64,000 nt of DNA from Reticulitermes speratus (lineage: Eukaryota; Arthropoda; Insecta; Blattodea; Rhinotermitidae). How positions within the stretch are numbered: position 1 is the stretch's first letter; each line of letters starts with the position of its first letter. Where the stretch lies: positions 26,084,133-26,148,132 of the forward strand of contig JAJKFL010000010.1 in assembly GCA_021186555.1 (NCBI GenBank), written 5' to 3'. Positions 24,796 through 36,861 of the stretch are shown piece after piece. The notes under the pieces are model-generated. The model made no database searches and was not told the DNA's origin. It saw nothing but the letters and a program-made list of their open reading frames with translations. Position numbers and translations under genes: made by a program.

Positions 24796-25232
24796 TACAG
24801 AACTACCACACAATCTGCGTAATGTCCCAGAAGAGCGCAGATCTCACGCACATTCTGCTGTTTCAGTGCAACATCAGACACTTTACATGAAGACCTACGT
24901 ACCACGTCGGTGCAAGTCGGTGCACCTCACCCTCTACATATATCTCGATGCTCCCACCAGCAATTTACAAAATATCAAAACCAAACACGTTGACCAGCCC
25001 GCTATAAACGTACGACACTGCCGCATCCACGTGTTGCCTCTGTTGAACCGCCGAGGTTGGAAACAACTCGCTTTCAAAAATGTGTTTTTATGGAAGGTGT
25101 TTTGTGCAGTGTTATAGAGTGTTTGTGTAATTAGAGTGTTGATTTTGTGGTTGTGACAAAGGCGCTTTTTACGCTTACGCATGCGTATTATATATATATA
25201 TATATATGTTTGTGTATTAATATATATATCTA
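24796..25232. other. Spacer with (TA)n tract, U2
   Basis: Matches 3521-3947 of U1. A 113-codon plus frame (24776-25117) is closed earlier in U1 by an indel and is not taken as a gene. Confidence 0.5.
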
Positions 25233-25290
25233 CAGTAGAAACGCTGTTATCCGAACTTAGCTAAACCGAAACCCGGGTTAACCGAAACGC
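25233..25290 (+). mobile_element. Solo pogo/Tigger-like terminal repeat, U2
   Basis: CAGTAGAAACGCTGTTATCC after a TA dinucleotide, the allelic copy of 3948-4007 in U1 with several substitutions. There is no partner terminus and no transposase. Confidence 0.48.
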
Positions 25291-25484
25291 AATTTTGTTT
25301 GTACGCAATATGATGTTATCTATATCAAATTGTTGCTGCCAGCCATGTTGCATGTGTGGCGACACGGCACTTAGTTAAGCTGTGCTGTCGGACTTGGATG
25401 AACACTTTGGTGGCTGTAACGTAATACTTACAGCGTTCTTGGAAAGGAAGTCATAAGAACAAAAATATCAGTGAATTCAGCCGT

Positions 25485-25560
25485 CTTCTGCGATGGACGC
25501 CCTTTAGGCGGGTCGATATACGCCGACGTTTCAAAGACACTTGCTCAACAATTCATCAGC
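25485..25560 (-). other. Hammerhead-like structured motif, U2
   Basis: Minus-strand CTGATGA and GAAAC boxes with the CGCC-CTTTA-GGCG hairpin are kept as in U1. The GTCG...CGAC hairpin is kept too, with a changed loop base (ATATACGC). Function is not shown. Confidence 0.3.
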
Positions 25561-26139
25561 GGTGTGTCCTGTGCCGGCAGCAACCTCCTCTAAAATGTTG
25601 GCTCATATCTACCAGACTAGACGACATCACACCTTTATAGCCACCACAGTGGGAGCTTCAGATCTCGTAGACGTCTGTATTTATTTTAAGCAAGTTTCAA
25701 GCACAAGGCGGAAGTACATCTACATTTAGACGAGCATAACAGAAGACACCCTGTAGCATGTTGCCACGGACACGATCGATTGCTAACGGATCGTTCCAAT
25801 TTCACATTCTTCTACTTAAGGAATACTAAGAGGTTAACGTGGTTAGACTACTGCGTTGCTTGCACGGCAAGGTGTCTAAAGGTAGCCACTTGCCTCTCAC
25901 ATTAGTGTCTAGCATTATATTCGAGAGCTACGATATGGACTCTTCCATCGATGATCCGTTGATTGTTACACCAAACAAAGTGGTAAATTGACCTATAGAA
26001 ATGCTGACATAAATGTTGAGCTCTGCTGTATTACATGCACAATGGTCAATTGTTTCTTCAACCTCAGCTCGCACTGCACAGTGAAACAGTTTGTCACAAT
26101 CACAAAAATCATTTTTCCACAAACTTTGCGTAAATTATA
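25561..26139. other. Spacer, U2
   Basis: Unique sequence matching 4276-4852; no gene seen. Confidence 0.5.
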
Positions 26140-26514
26140 GCTAATACAGTCCTTATAGATAATACAGTCCTTATAGATAATACAGTCCTTATAGATAATA
26201 AGTCCTTATAGATAATACAGTCCTTATAGATAATACAGTCCTTATAGATAATAAGTCCGTATAGGTAATAAGTCCTTATAGATAATACAGTCCTTATAGA
26301 TAATACAGTCCTTATAGATAATATAGTTCTTATAGATAATACAGTCCTTATAGATAATACAGTCCTTATAGATAATACAGTCCTTATAGATATAACAGTC
26401 CTTATAGATAATACAGTCCTTATAGATAATACAGTCCTTATAGATATAACAGTCCTTATAGATAATACAATCCTTATAGATAATACAGTCCATATAGATA
26501 ATACAGTCCTTCAC
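26140..26514. repeat. 18-bp minisatellite, about 21 copies, U2
   Basis: Tandem ATAATACAGTCCTTATAG with some 17-base variants, as in U1. Confidence 0.93.
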
Positions 26515-27150
26515 AACCACTATGTCAAATGTACATTAGTTTTGATTATTAAAAATGTTATCAATTTCTATAAACACAGGTGGAATCACTGTCGATTATT
26601 ATCGATTACTAACGACTAAGTAGACTCCTATCGACCCAGACGTGACTCACAGAGTCACTCAGTCACCAAGTCATCACGTAAGGTGGAAAGAGCAATTAAG
26701 ATGCTTTTTCTTATAAATGTGAAGTTTAAACGTGTTCAGAAGGACATCAGTAAACACTGACAACAGACTTTATTACAGTTTGGCGGCCTCTCAGTGTCCA
26801 GTGTACCTCCTTGCTAACCTGCTTTCATACGGAAAGTATGGCGTTTTAAGAAGATAAGTCGTAAGGCGAGTGTAGCTTGCGACTGTGTTAACACAGCGCT
26901 CTTGTGGATGACAGTTCGTAGTTTGAACGTAGCAGCAATATGGCGGTTAATATCGAGTTTGAAGTCGAGTTAGGGAAAATGATTTGAACACCAAAAGCAA
27001 ATTCCTTTAACTCCTGCGCTTATTTCCAAAGGTTGTACCTAAATTCGTCCCCTTTCAGTTGCGGAATCTGCAGTAGGCTCACGTCTGCAGCCTGAACTTC
27101 AGGACAGCTGAACTGCGTGATGATGTTGAAGGGCTGCAAATTGTTTTTTG
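26515..27150. other. Spacer between 18-bp and 21-bp arrays, U2
   Basis: Matches 5209-5850; no gene called. Confidence 0.5.
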
Positions 27151-27306
27151 GGTCACACACAGGGACGGTAGGGGCACAGACAGGAACGGTAGGGGCACAG
27201 ACAGGAACGGTAGGGGCACACACAGGAACGGTAGGGCACACACAGGAACGGTAGGGGCACAGACAGGAACGGTAGGGGCATAGACAGGAAAGGTAGGGGC
27301 ACAGAC
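27151..27306. repeat. 21-bp minisatellite, about 7 copies, U2
   Basis: GGAACGGTAGGGGCACAGACA monomers; a short version of the U1 array. Confidence 0.92.
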
Positions 27307-27559
27307 AAGGGCTTCTGAAATGGCAATCACTGCCTTACCGAAATAAGATGGCTGTGCTTTGTCTGACACACGGAACAGTGGAAAAGAACTTTCACACGGC
27401 CAACACCGCCTGCAGGTTAGACAGCTGCACAATACATACATGGGCGTTGTACCGAAATATTGAAGGCGAGTGATGCGACACCAAAAACTCAAGCCGAGGA
27501 AGTAGAATAAATTAGTTATTGTCTTAATGGATAGCAGAATGAATTGAGGATTGGGACAG

Positions 27560-28968
27560 GGAATTGCGAATGTATTGTTTTGTAACTGGAATTGTGAATA
27601 TATTGTTTTGTAATTGGAATTGTGAATGTATTGTTTTGTAATTGGAATTGTGAATGTATTGTTTTGTAACTGGAATTGTGAATGTATTGTTTTGTAACTG
27701 GAATTGTGAATGTATTGTTTTGTAATTGGAATTGTGAATGTATTGTTTTGTAACTGGAATTGTGAATATTATTGTTTTGTAACTGGAATTGTGAATGTAT
27801 TGTTTTGTAATTGGAATTGTGAATGTATTGTTTTGTAATTGGAATTGTGAATGTATTGTTTTGTAACTGGAATTGTGAATATACTGTTTTGTAATTGGAA
27901 TTGTGAATGTATTGTTTTGTAACTGGAATTGTGAATGTATTGTTTTGTAATTGGAATTGTGAATGTATTGTTTTGTAATTGGAATTGTGAATGTATTGTT
28001 TTGTAACTGGAATTGTGAATATACTGTTTTGTAATTGGAATTGTGAATGTATTGTTTTGTAACTGGAATTGTGAATGTATTGTTTTGTAATTGGAATTGT
28101 GAATGTATTGTTTTGTAACTGGAATTGTGAATATACTGTTTTGTAATTGGAATTGTGAATGTATTGTTTTGTAACTGGAATTGTGAATGTATTGTTTTGT
28201 AACTGGAATTGTGAATGTATTGTTTTGTAACTGGAATTGTGAATGTATTGTTTTGTAACTGGAATTGTGACTGTATTGTTTTGTAATTGGAAATGTGAAT
28301 GTATTGTTTTGTAACTGGAATTGTGAATGTATTGTTTTGTAACTGGAATTGTGAATGTATCGTTTTGTAACTGGAATTGTGAATGTATTGTTTTGTAACT
28401 GGAATTGTAAATGTATTGTTTTGTAACTGGAATTGTGAATGTATTGTTTTGTAACTGGAATTGTGAATGTATTGTTTTGTAACTGGAATTGTGAATGTAT
28501 TTTTTTGTAATTGGAATTGTGAATGTATTGTTTTGTAACTGGAATTGTGAATGTATTGTTTTGTAACTGGAATTGTGAATGTATTGTTTTGTAACTGGAA
28601 TTGTGAATGTATTGTTTTGTAACTGGAATTGTGAATGTATTGTTTTGTAACCGGAATTGTGAATGTATTGTTTTGTAACTTGAATTGTGAATGTATTGTT
28701 TTGTAACTGGAATTGTGAATGTATTGTTTTGTAACTGGAATTGTGAATGTATTGTTTTGTAACTGGAATTGTGAATGTATTGTTTTGTAACTGGAATTGT
28801 GAATATATTGTTTTGTAACTGGAATTGTGAATATATTGTTTTGTAACTGGAATTGTGAATGTATTGTTTTGTAACTGGAATTGTGAATGTATTGTTTTGT
28901 AACTGGAATTGTGAATGTATTGTTTTGTAATTGGAATTGTGAATGTATTGTTTTGTAATTGGAATTGA
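27560..28968. repeat. 28-bp minisatellite, about 50 copies, U2
   Basis: Very regular 28-base period, with monomers differing mainly at TAACTGG/TAATTGG and GAATGTA/GAATATA. Frames of 430-515 codons on the minus strand are by-products of the stop-free repeat. Confidence 0.95.
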
Positions 28969-30315
28969 GCGGCACGGAAAAATTCTTAGACGAAAAACAA
29001 AGTGTAGGACGGCCGATAATACAACATGTGCGGTGCGTGAAGCATTGCTGTGGTACCACAATGTGCTGCATTTTAGCCAGTAATTGCTAACGTATTTGGG
29101 AGAACAAGGAGCTGCGAGTTATCAAGGAACGTGTTGCTGTGACAGCTTTTGTTATCTCAACTGTCTGCATAGAAATAACCGTACAATTAACTGTGACAGT
29201 GACCACATGACGTCACACCGATATACAGTCGAATGCTTCCTACTGTTCCACACATGAGTCACTAAATTGTTAGGCTGACACACAAATCGCAGTCTAAACT
29301 TTACTGCACTATCACAATATGGCCACTCCTTCACATAGCCATATTTCTGTACTTCATTACATAACATCGTTTCCCTGACAGAATAACTCCACAATATCTT
29401 TCTTGAAATTCTGTGTCAGTGTGGCGAATTGCAAAGTCGCATAAGAATGAACAAAACACAATTCAAAAGTACTGACCTAAAACTGCTACCAACTTCCACC
29501 TTGTAGTACGTCACATGCGTCGTAAAAGTGGATATCAGCTGTCATACGTGGATAGGTTGGACCCGGTTTTTGAATCGGAACCAAAAGGAAAACTGCAAAC
29601 ACAAGAATGAGTGACGCCTGGCGTCCTCATCTCTGTCGGCGAGTTCACATTCACGATGTCAACGTCACATCTGGATATAACGTCCACTGTATGTTGGTTT
29701 CGAAGTTAAGACACTTTGAAGCTGTAAGACGTAAAGCGGTCTCGCTATACATAATTCCCAAACTTGGCTTGGCAACACAAATCACCGGCATATCATTACG
29801 TGTGTACAGACAGCACAAAGTTGTACACTTAAATGTGTCGTAAGGATGTACAATGGTACAAACGGAGTTCCTCGAAAACCAAATCCCTAAGAACGACCAC
29901 GTACAGACGTCACATCCGCTCAAACAAACGCAATTTTCCGGTTTGTGAGACAACCAACAAGCATCACTCAGATTCCTGAATTTAGATTTGTAGTCTGAAG
30001 GTCAGTCCGACTGCAGTTACTGAAGCTGCCGGATGTGATATGATTTGCGCTTGTAGGATATGTAGCATGCAGGGATCGCTGTTCAGGGCGGGGTTATGTG
30101 TAGTGACAATGTCATGCGGTTTGTCCATCCTGTCATTTATATACATACATAGAACACAATGTGAAGCGCACCGCAACATTACAGCGGGGGACTGGGAAGG
30201 AGCAGATCCTGAGGTGGTAAGATTGCTGCTAAAATCGACGGCGCAATCCGACTTGTGACGTACCGACGTTAGAACTGCGGAACTGAAGTGTAACATTGTG
30301 CAGCTCACCGGGCAG
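28969..30315. other. Spacer upstream of the second promoter, U2
   Basis: Matches 9586-10895 of U1 and is nearly identical to U4 58432-59777; no supported gene. Confidence 0.5.
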
Positions 30316-30342
30316 TATAAACAGCAGGCTGTGTTTGTCAGT
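30316..30342 (+). promoter_or_regulatory. Upstream TATA box and initiator, U2
   Basis: TATAAA at 30316-30321 and TCAGT at 30338-30342. The frame that follows (open in U1) is shifted and closed here after about 24 codons. Confidence 0.42.
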
Positions 30343-30599
30343 CGATAGTCACAGTTAGATGTGCTTTATTTGCTTTGACTATACAATGAGCAATTGTGAA
30401 GTACTATTTGTGCTATTGCTATGTGTATAGCGTAACGTTTGTACTTCTGCTTCTTCAAGTATATTTCTGTGGCAGAGTATCGAAGAGAATTCAGCGCTTC
30501 GTTTCGGATGAACTTCAGAGCACTTACGTGTAAACACTGGATATGACACACTCAGTTTGGGTCTCACAACGTTGAATTAAAACCTTACCTGTTTCGTTA

Positions 30600-31240
30600 G
30601 TGTGTCTGTCTGTCTTCTGTTGCATATCGTGTACCAAACAGTACGGTACTAAAAACGTGTACAGTGGAACGGTCAGATATGTCAGCATTTCAATGTAAAA
30701 TTACTTTAACAATCTAAACTCCATTCCAAACCCTCGAAATCCGTTGAATGGAATAAGCTTTCTGTGTAATTACACGCTCTGCTGTGTAATCTATAAATAA
30801 GTACCGCTGATATAAACAGCATTATATTTGGGATAAAGTAAGGTACAAAGTTTAAATAAATATGTACTACATTAAACTTAATAAATAAGAGGGATTTTAA
30901 GGATAATTTTGTGGTCTTGTACTTGAACGACCTTGCAGTGTAACGTACGGTATTGATATCATCTTAGGCACATTACATTGAAACACAGAGCACGATAGAT
31001 TTTGGCATTAGAAATTCTTAATATTGGGGCTTGAATTTCGTCCCTAAATTAATTGACTCATAATTCAATGAGCTGATTCTAAAATGTGAGACCGAAATAC
31101 GTAAATTACAGAAGACTGTGGGCAGACTTGTTGAAGTGACCATGAATTTAAAAATATCTAATTACATGTGCTTATCGGCAATTATGCCTACAGACGTCAG
31201 TTGGCGTCGTCTAGGGGAATTACTGAGTACCTGCCGACAG
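30600..31240. other. Proximal 5' flank of the secreted-peptide gene, U2
   Basis: AT-rich; no gene. GGGGAATTAC at 31214-31223 lies about 54-63 bases upstream of the predicted start site. Confidence 0.45.
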
Positions 31241-31243
31241 TAC

Positions 31244-31279
31244 TATATATATGTGGCTCCGAACGAGCTCGGTATCAGT
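31244..31279 (+). promoter_or_regulatory. Core promoter of secreted-peptide gene, U2
   Basis: TATATATAT at 31244-31252 and initiator TCAGT at 31275-31279; predicted start at A31277, 26 bases before the ATG. Confidence 0.75.
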
Positions 31280-31302
31280 CAAAGCTAACTTCTAGCCACA
31301 AG

Positions 31303-33190
31303 ATGAAGACCATCCAGAGCCTCCTACTTGTCGCCACAATGGCACTGCTGTTCCTGGTCGGTAAGTACTGTGCAACGTGCACTGGCTTAGCGGGCAAACT
31401 GTCAGGACGGCTTGCCTCAGCACCGGGTTGTACAATGTGGCACATTTGTTGTGCTGTTGTCTGAATTTAGGCGAATTGTGGTTCACTGTTCGTAGGCAAA
31501 TAATTTGCGCAGTTCGGTTTCAATAGCAGATGTCTTAGACCAATTTACTAACACAAATAATTTCCGACCTAGACATTCTGTACTCTGTGTGTCACTCAGC
31601 AGTAGACACATCACTGTAGTGTACACGTACAGTACTCTGTGTGCCACTCAGCAGTACACACATCACTGTAGTGTACACGTACAGTACTCTGTGTGCCACT
31701 CTGCAGTAGACACATCACTGTAGTGTACACGTACAGTACACTATGTGCCACTCAGCATAAGACACATCACTGTAGTGTACACGTACAGTACACTGTGTGC
31801 CACTCAGCAGTAGACACATCACTGTAGTGTACACGTACGGTACCTGTGTACCACTCAGCAGTACACACATCACTGTAGTGTACCGCACAGTACGTTTGCT
31901 GTTCTGCCGTTAGCACATGTCACATGTAATGTATCAAGTGTCCTGTCCTTCCGTCAGACCACAATGCAATGCAAATCCTCACCAGACGATGTTTGCTGCA
32001 CTCTCTGAGTTTTGGTACGATATGACACAGACAGCTGGTGTTTTCTGCAGGGATATCTTTGTGTACACTGAATTATCAATATACGCTCTTCCTTAGTTTT
32101 GAAATTGATTTGTGAAACATTTGGTAACTGTGACCCTGCACAGAAGAACGGAGATATTTTGAAAACTGTGTTGTACAGAATTATTATCACTTTGCTTCGT
32201 ATCTGCCTGTGCACACGTCAACGTAGGTTTACAAACCTTACTACTGTATTCTTTATGACAAGTGACACAATTGCATTCTATTACCTATACAGGTTCCTCT
32301 AACGTGTCATTACAATGTCTGTATAAGTGTTTGTGGTGACAGTTATCACAGTTGTGTTTCGATGTCAAGTATATGTGCTATCTGCACTGGGCACTTACTG
32401 TCTATACAGGTCTTATAATTGTGGCTAAATTATATGTAGCTTATATACTAATACGATACATTTGCATGTGCATTAGACATTCTAATTATTTTGAAAGGAA
32501 ACGAAACAAAAATTTGACTACATCAACTTGTTGAGCTAAACTTTCTCTTCAAGCTATTAATTTTCAAGATAGCTAAAAGTCCCCTGTATATTACACCAAC
32601 CAATGGCTCACTCTCACGTTCACAACCCCCCCCCCCCCAGTTTCCCCTTTCCTGGACCATACAAATCGGCACACAAAATGCCATCGCCGTTGCTTAAGCA
32701 AATTTGAACCTTATCAATCCAACCACGACATATTTGTTCCAAGCTGTACATTTCCATCGAATTTGTATACAGAAATTTTGTATTCTCTTTCCCCTTCACT
32801 GACCCGAAATGCTGTGTACTGACAGCAGTAAAAATGTGTCCAAATGACACTGAATAACATTTCGTAACTTTTCAATTTCCTGTCACTCGTAACTATATCT
32901 CTGCTCAGCACAGCAACTGTTCACACTGCATGTAACAGCATCACAAATTGCATTTATTTACAGATATCGGCAGCAGCGCGCCTGAACCACTATTCGGCAG
33001 CGGTCTGTTAGGGTCCATAGGAAGTGGAGTATCCGAGATTGTCGGTGGCGTTGTTACTGCAGTTCCGGAAGTTGTGACTGACGCCAGTGGTGCAGTTAGT
33101 GGAGTTGTTGGTGGTGTTGGTGGAATAATTTCTCCAATTATTTCTCCAGTTGTCGGTTTAGTAACTGAAGTAGTTACAATCGCCATTTAG
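31303..33190 (+). CDS. Small secreted Gly/Val-rich acidic peptide precursor, two exons (94 aa), U2
   Basis: Exon 1 is 31303-31360 and exon 2 is 32964-33190, joined by a 1603-base phase-1 intron (GTAAGT...TTTATTTACAG) that completes an Asp codon. The start was chosen because it lies 26 bases after the initiator and opens a classic signal peptide: MKTIQSLLL, then a hydrophobic core to about residue 19, with likely cleavage after SSA (residue 25). The mature part of about 69 residues starts PEPLFGSG and is rich in Gly, Val, Ile and Ser (VVGGVGGIISPIISPVVG). It has no Cys, Lys, Arg, His, Trp or Tyr, and five acidic residues, so it is not a cationic antimicrobial or a disulfide toxin. Family unknown; a structural, glue-like or surface-active secretion, or an odd defence peptide, are possibilities only. 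Confidence 0.78.
31576..31895. repeat. Intronic 52-bp minisatellite, about 6 copies, U2
   Basis: Short version of the U1 array; explains the shorter intron (1603 against 3944 bases). Confidence 0.93.
31896..32963. other. 3' part of the intron, U2
   Basis: Matches U1 14816-15884, with a poly(C) run near 32627. Just before the acceptor is a single CCTGTCACT sequence which in U3 has become an 11-bp array. Confidence 0.5.
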
Positions 33191-33278
33191 TCTTCGGCTC
33201 CTACTGAAACTACCGACATGTCTCCCCTATATGACCTACCACATCGCTCTGTTCCCCACAAATCTCGTACAGTGCCGT

Positions 33279-33400
33279 CGTGTCAGCCTTCAGCATCACA
33301 CAGCAAGCAGTCAGCTGTCAGTACCGCCACAACACAACTCGTGTCAGCCTTCAGCATCACACCAGCAAGCAGTCAGCTGTCAGTACCGCCACAACACAAC
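33279..33400. repeat. 3'-UTR 61-bp repeat, 2 copies, U2
   Basis: Two monomers of the repeat seen about seven times in U1. Confidence 0.88.
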
Positions 33401-33571
33401 ACGTCTAACTGTCTGCAAGGCACAGCACAAGGCGTCGCACCGACCGAGCGCTGCACTTGATTTGAACGACGGCAAACTGTTGTTTGTGGACGTAAACACA
33501 CTGTTTTAACGCACTGTAAACTTTCCTACGCACAATTAGCACAATGTATACATTCTTATGCACATGCACTG

Positions 33572-33577
33572 AATAAA
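33572..33577 (+). terminator. Poly(A) signal AATAAA, U2
   Basis: AATAAA 382 bases after the stop codon of exon 2. Confidence 0.7.
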
Positions 33578-35419
33578 TTGTGAAGCACTGCAAATGATGC
33601 AGCTTGTTACTTATTTAAAGACGACGTTCCAGCTGCATATGTCCTGACACTTGTGTTTCCTTCACCTCCACCGACACCCCTGCCCTCTGTGTCTCAGTGT
33701 CAATTTCGTTAAACAAAAGACCTACCGATAAACCGCTCAAGGCCGATGTCCTTGACACTGACACTCTGCCAGTGTCTGCATTCCAACTACTCAAGCAGCC
33801 AGTGTGTCGCGAACACGGACATTTGGGGTTTTTGGATTCATCACCGTCACACTGAACAGTTAGGAACAAATTCAGTTCTGTCACTGTACAAGCCATGAGG
33901 GCGTATGGAGGTGATAAGGCACTACTCCACTTTTTCTCAATCTCACCAAAATGTGAAAGTGTCTGGTCAATTTCGCGCGCAGGGCTAAACCCTCTGTACA
34001 CAGTGAAACAGGGCCCTTAATGGCGCCAAAGTCTGTCTGGAACTACAAGGCTGGCCAGCTGGCTGGATTGGTTAGTTTAGATTTTTTCGTTGGTTGGTTA
34101 GTTAGTCGGTAGGTCGGTCAGTCAGTGTGTCAATCAGTCAGCCAGCCAGCCAGCCAAAGAAATATTTTAGCTTGACTCTACTTTTGAATATCCGGACACG
34201 TCAGAGCAGAAACACCAGCATGACGGACAATTGGACATAAAAAGGAGCTTCATCTTATGTCCGTCATACCCACTATTGCTCCGTCCGTGCTTCGAGTTTC
34301 TACTACAGAAATGATCGAGTTATAACAGAGTCAACACTTGACAGTGCTTTCGGTAACAGTGCTAAGGCCGGTATAATGCTCGTAACGTGGTTTAGATTTT
34401 TCTGTTGTTTGGATAGTTAGTGAGTTAGTCAGCCGCTCAATCAGTCAGCCAGTCAGTCAGTAATTCAGCCCCAATATGCAGGTCTTCGTGACATTTTCTT
34501 GTGGGCAGTCAAATTAAAACTGCTTAAGTATAAGTTTTCAACTCTCTTAACTTCAAAAGTTACAGTTTCTCACCACGCATCAGAAGACCCTAGGTCCATC
34601 TGCGCTGTCTAACCTCCCTCAGATAAAATCCACAAACCTCCTACCTCCTGAACGTAAACACCATATATTAAGCGATTTTTAGAAACACTTTGCAAATCCG
34701 TCGCATTTCATATTTACACCCTGAAGAGTCCTGCGCTGTCTAGACGCTGCTACTCAGGCCACCGACTGCCAACGTCGGTTCTGCACAAAATCGTGTCATG
34801 TTATGACCCGTTTATCCAACCGCGCCACTGCAGTGCTGGAGGTCTCTATTGGCCCTTCTATACAGCGCTGATACTCGTCTGAGTTCGGCCTGGTCTCATG
34901 GAAGTTGTTATCCCAGCATATGGTACAAGGCTTCAGTCAGCGTATCCAATTTCCCAGCCTGTATTCCGCTGACACGTTCGCACGGCGTGTGGCAGTTCTG
35001 TCGACGTATAACGAAACTTGTCACGTTAGCAGTAATTATGTTACAGTAAGGCATGTAGCTGTATGCTTAAGAATTCAGTACTTTTTCAGCTCTTTCTGAT
35101 TTCCGGTTTGTCACACCGTCAAAGACATCAGAAGAGAAATGAGAGGTGTTGCTAAAAGCTGATTATAAAACGAACTGTTAGTAGCAGAAAGGGAGGTAAA
35201 AGTAATGAAACATGTTGCTGCAAAACAGCGTTTTTGTCCATTTAGATTCCAAGCGGCAGTAACTGGCATATATAGAGTTACGGACTGTCAGATGTTGGGA
35301 AACAGCGGCAGAACTTGCTGCGGTGACTTGGAGGTTAGAGGTTACTTGTCAGGGGGGAGTTTGAGGAGACAATGGTAGGAGGTATGTGGTGTGCGAGGTG
35401 CGTCTTGTAAATTATCGGT
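33578..35419. other. Intergenic spacer downstream of the gene, U2
   Basis: Matches U1 16774-18791, with simple GGTC/CAGC repeats near 34108-34155 and one monomer of the 52-bp downstream repeat near 35262. No gene supported. Confidence 0.5.
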
Positions 35420-35790
35420 GCCATCATGATCACATCATCATCATCAGAACTCAGATGCACTGCAGACCTGCACACCAGAGACACAGTGTCCAGTCAGATC
35501 GCCCAGTAAGATCCTCCACGTCGCAGAAGCATTTGTTTTGCCCCATGACGCAACAGCCCCTAGTGGGCCAGGGCCTCCTCATTATCAAGGCTTCACGATC
35601 ACACTCACACACAAGACACTCGATAGGACTCCTCTGGACGAGTTGATCAGCTCGTCGCAGAGACCTCTACCTGACAACACACAACAATCACAAGAGAAAG
35701 ACATCCATGCCCCCGGTGGGATTCGAACCCACAATCCCAGTAAGCGAGCTGCCGGAGATCCACGACTTAGACCGCGCGGCCACTGGGATC
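35420..35790 (-). mobile_element. tRNA-Leu-like SINE, U2
   Basis: On the minus strand the head at about 35790 has an A box (TGGCCGCGCGGTCTAA, minus of about 35767-35782) and an exact B box GGTTCGAATCC (minus of 35719-35729). The intervening region is not a good cloverleaf. An unrelated body runs to an ATGATG-type tail at about 35421-35446. A 117-codon plus-strand frame through it is chance. Confidence 0.87.
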
Positions 35791-36049
35791 GGCTGGAGAA
35801 GCAAATAGTGAGACACATTTTGTTAAATTGTCAGTTGCGATGGTCACACGTAGTCTACAATTGTAGCGTTGGTAGAGGGACTGACTGGTAAAATGAAGTA
35901 GTCGAACAGAACCCTGTTTCATTGGTACTTTGTTCACCACAAATCCCACATAGACTGACCTAGGAGTGAATCCGGGCTTCCGCGGTAAAGTCTGCCTGAA
36001 CCGTGACACGATCGAGAATAATAATTAAATGTATCTGAATGAAATAACG

Positions 36050-36219
36050 AAATTTGTGGTCTTCTGGGGGTATTACGTGATGTCGTGTGGTGATTGTTTA
36101 TCGACGTTTCGGGACAACGTATCTCTTGACCCGTGATAATGGGACCGATACGTTGTCCCGAAACGTCGGTAAACACTTAACACACGACGCCGTGTAATAC
36201 CCCAGGAGACCTCAGTTTT
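36050..36219. repeat. Long inverted repeat, U3
   Basis: The left arm is about 36050-36123 and the right arm 36147-36219. Both arms differ from U1/U2 in parallel: GTATTAC on the left and GTAATACCCCA on the right. Some new mismatches (AACACTTAACACAC) lie on the right arm. Confidence 0.88.
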
Positions 36220-36861
36220 CATCAACATCGCGGCGGAAGTCTGAAATCATGAATGAAATAATGTTTAAAATGACGGACTGGACATGCGTCTGTTGGCAAC
36301 ACGGCAATGGGCAACGTCTTGACGTTCTGAGCAATTGTCAGCTTCTCAATAAGTGTTGTTGTAGACACTGTCGACCTTCAAATACGTGGCACACTTGCAG
36401 CAACGCCTTAGAAGACAGTGACTTCTCGGACACCTGTGTGATGCGGGTTGCTTCGAAATCCTGCGCTCAAAAGAGAGAGACTTCGCATGCTTGTAGCTAT
36501 CTGAGCTGTCAGCTAAGAGGCAACGGTCTGTCTGCCTCGGTACGTGTCGCTTATGTCTTGTCGTGTATCAAGACTCCAAGCGAGGGATTTAGGTGAACAG
36601 AGCGGTGCATAGCAGCAGCTTGTTGGTGCAATTCACTGATGTTTGTTCTTGCATGCAAGCAATACAGTGCTGTTAAGCTGCTTGGCTATTGACAGGGCGG
36701 CAAGCTGTTATAACATCGCTTTAGAATCGCTGCTGAAGACAGTCTGAGTCATGGCTTTGCTTGTTCAACTTAGTACTTGGGAAGATGCTGTGCTATATGT
36801 TATAAATAGACCGATAGATAGCGTGCTTTGACATTCACAAATTCTACGTTCTGCCCACACA
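36220..36861. other. Spacer before 114-bp array, U3
   Basis: Matches 242-879. A 115-codon plus frame (36249-36596) is also open in U4 but closed in U1 and U2. Its composition shows no domain and I do not call it a gene. Confidence 0.5.

Larger units (their letters stand above)
19339..35979 (+). repeat. Segmental tandem duplication unit 2 (U2)
   Basis: This is a full unit of about 16.6 kb. Its 5' half is close to U1 and carries the long CRE/pogo/hammerhead-like block, with the largest 114-bp array (about 39 copies). Its 3' half from about 28970 on is almost base-for-base the same as U4 at a constant offset near 29462. It carries an intact secreted-peptide gene. Confidence 0.92.

Noticed and set aside
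27524-29071. 515- and 430-codon minus frames in U2, and the 400-codon frame at 8388-9590 in U1
   Set aside because: Same 28-bp repeat artefact; several overlapping frames give the same peptide repeat.
35719-35790. Possible functional tRNA-Leu gene on the minus strand
   Set aside because: A and B boxes are good but the cloverleaf is not, and an unrelated body and trinucleotide tail follow, as in a SINE.
35538-35891. 117-codon plus frame
   Set aside because: Antisense to the SINE; the RTHNPSK-like stretch is the reverse of the tRNA-like B-box region.
36249-36596. 115-codon plus frame, also in U4
   Set aside because: Closed in U1 and U2, no promoter or splice context, and U3/U4 are too alike there for conservation to mean anything.
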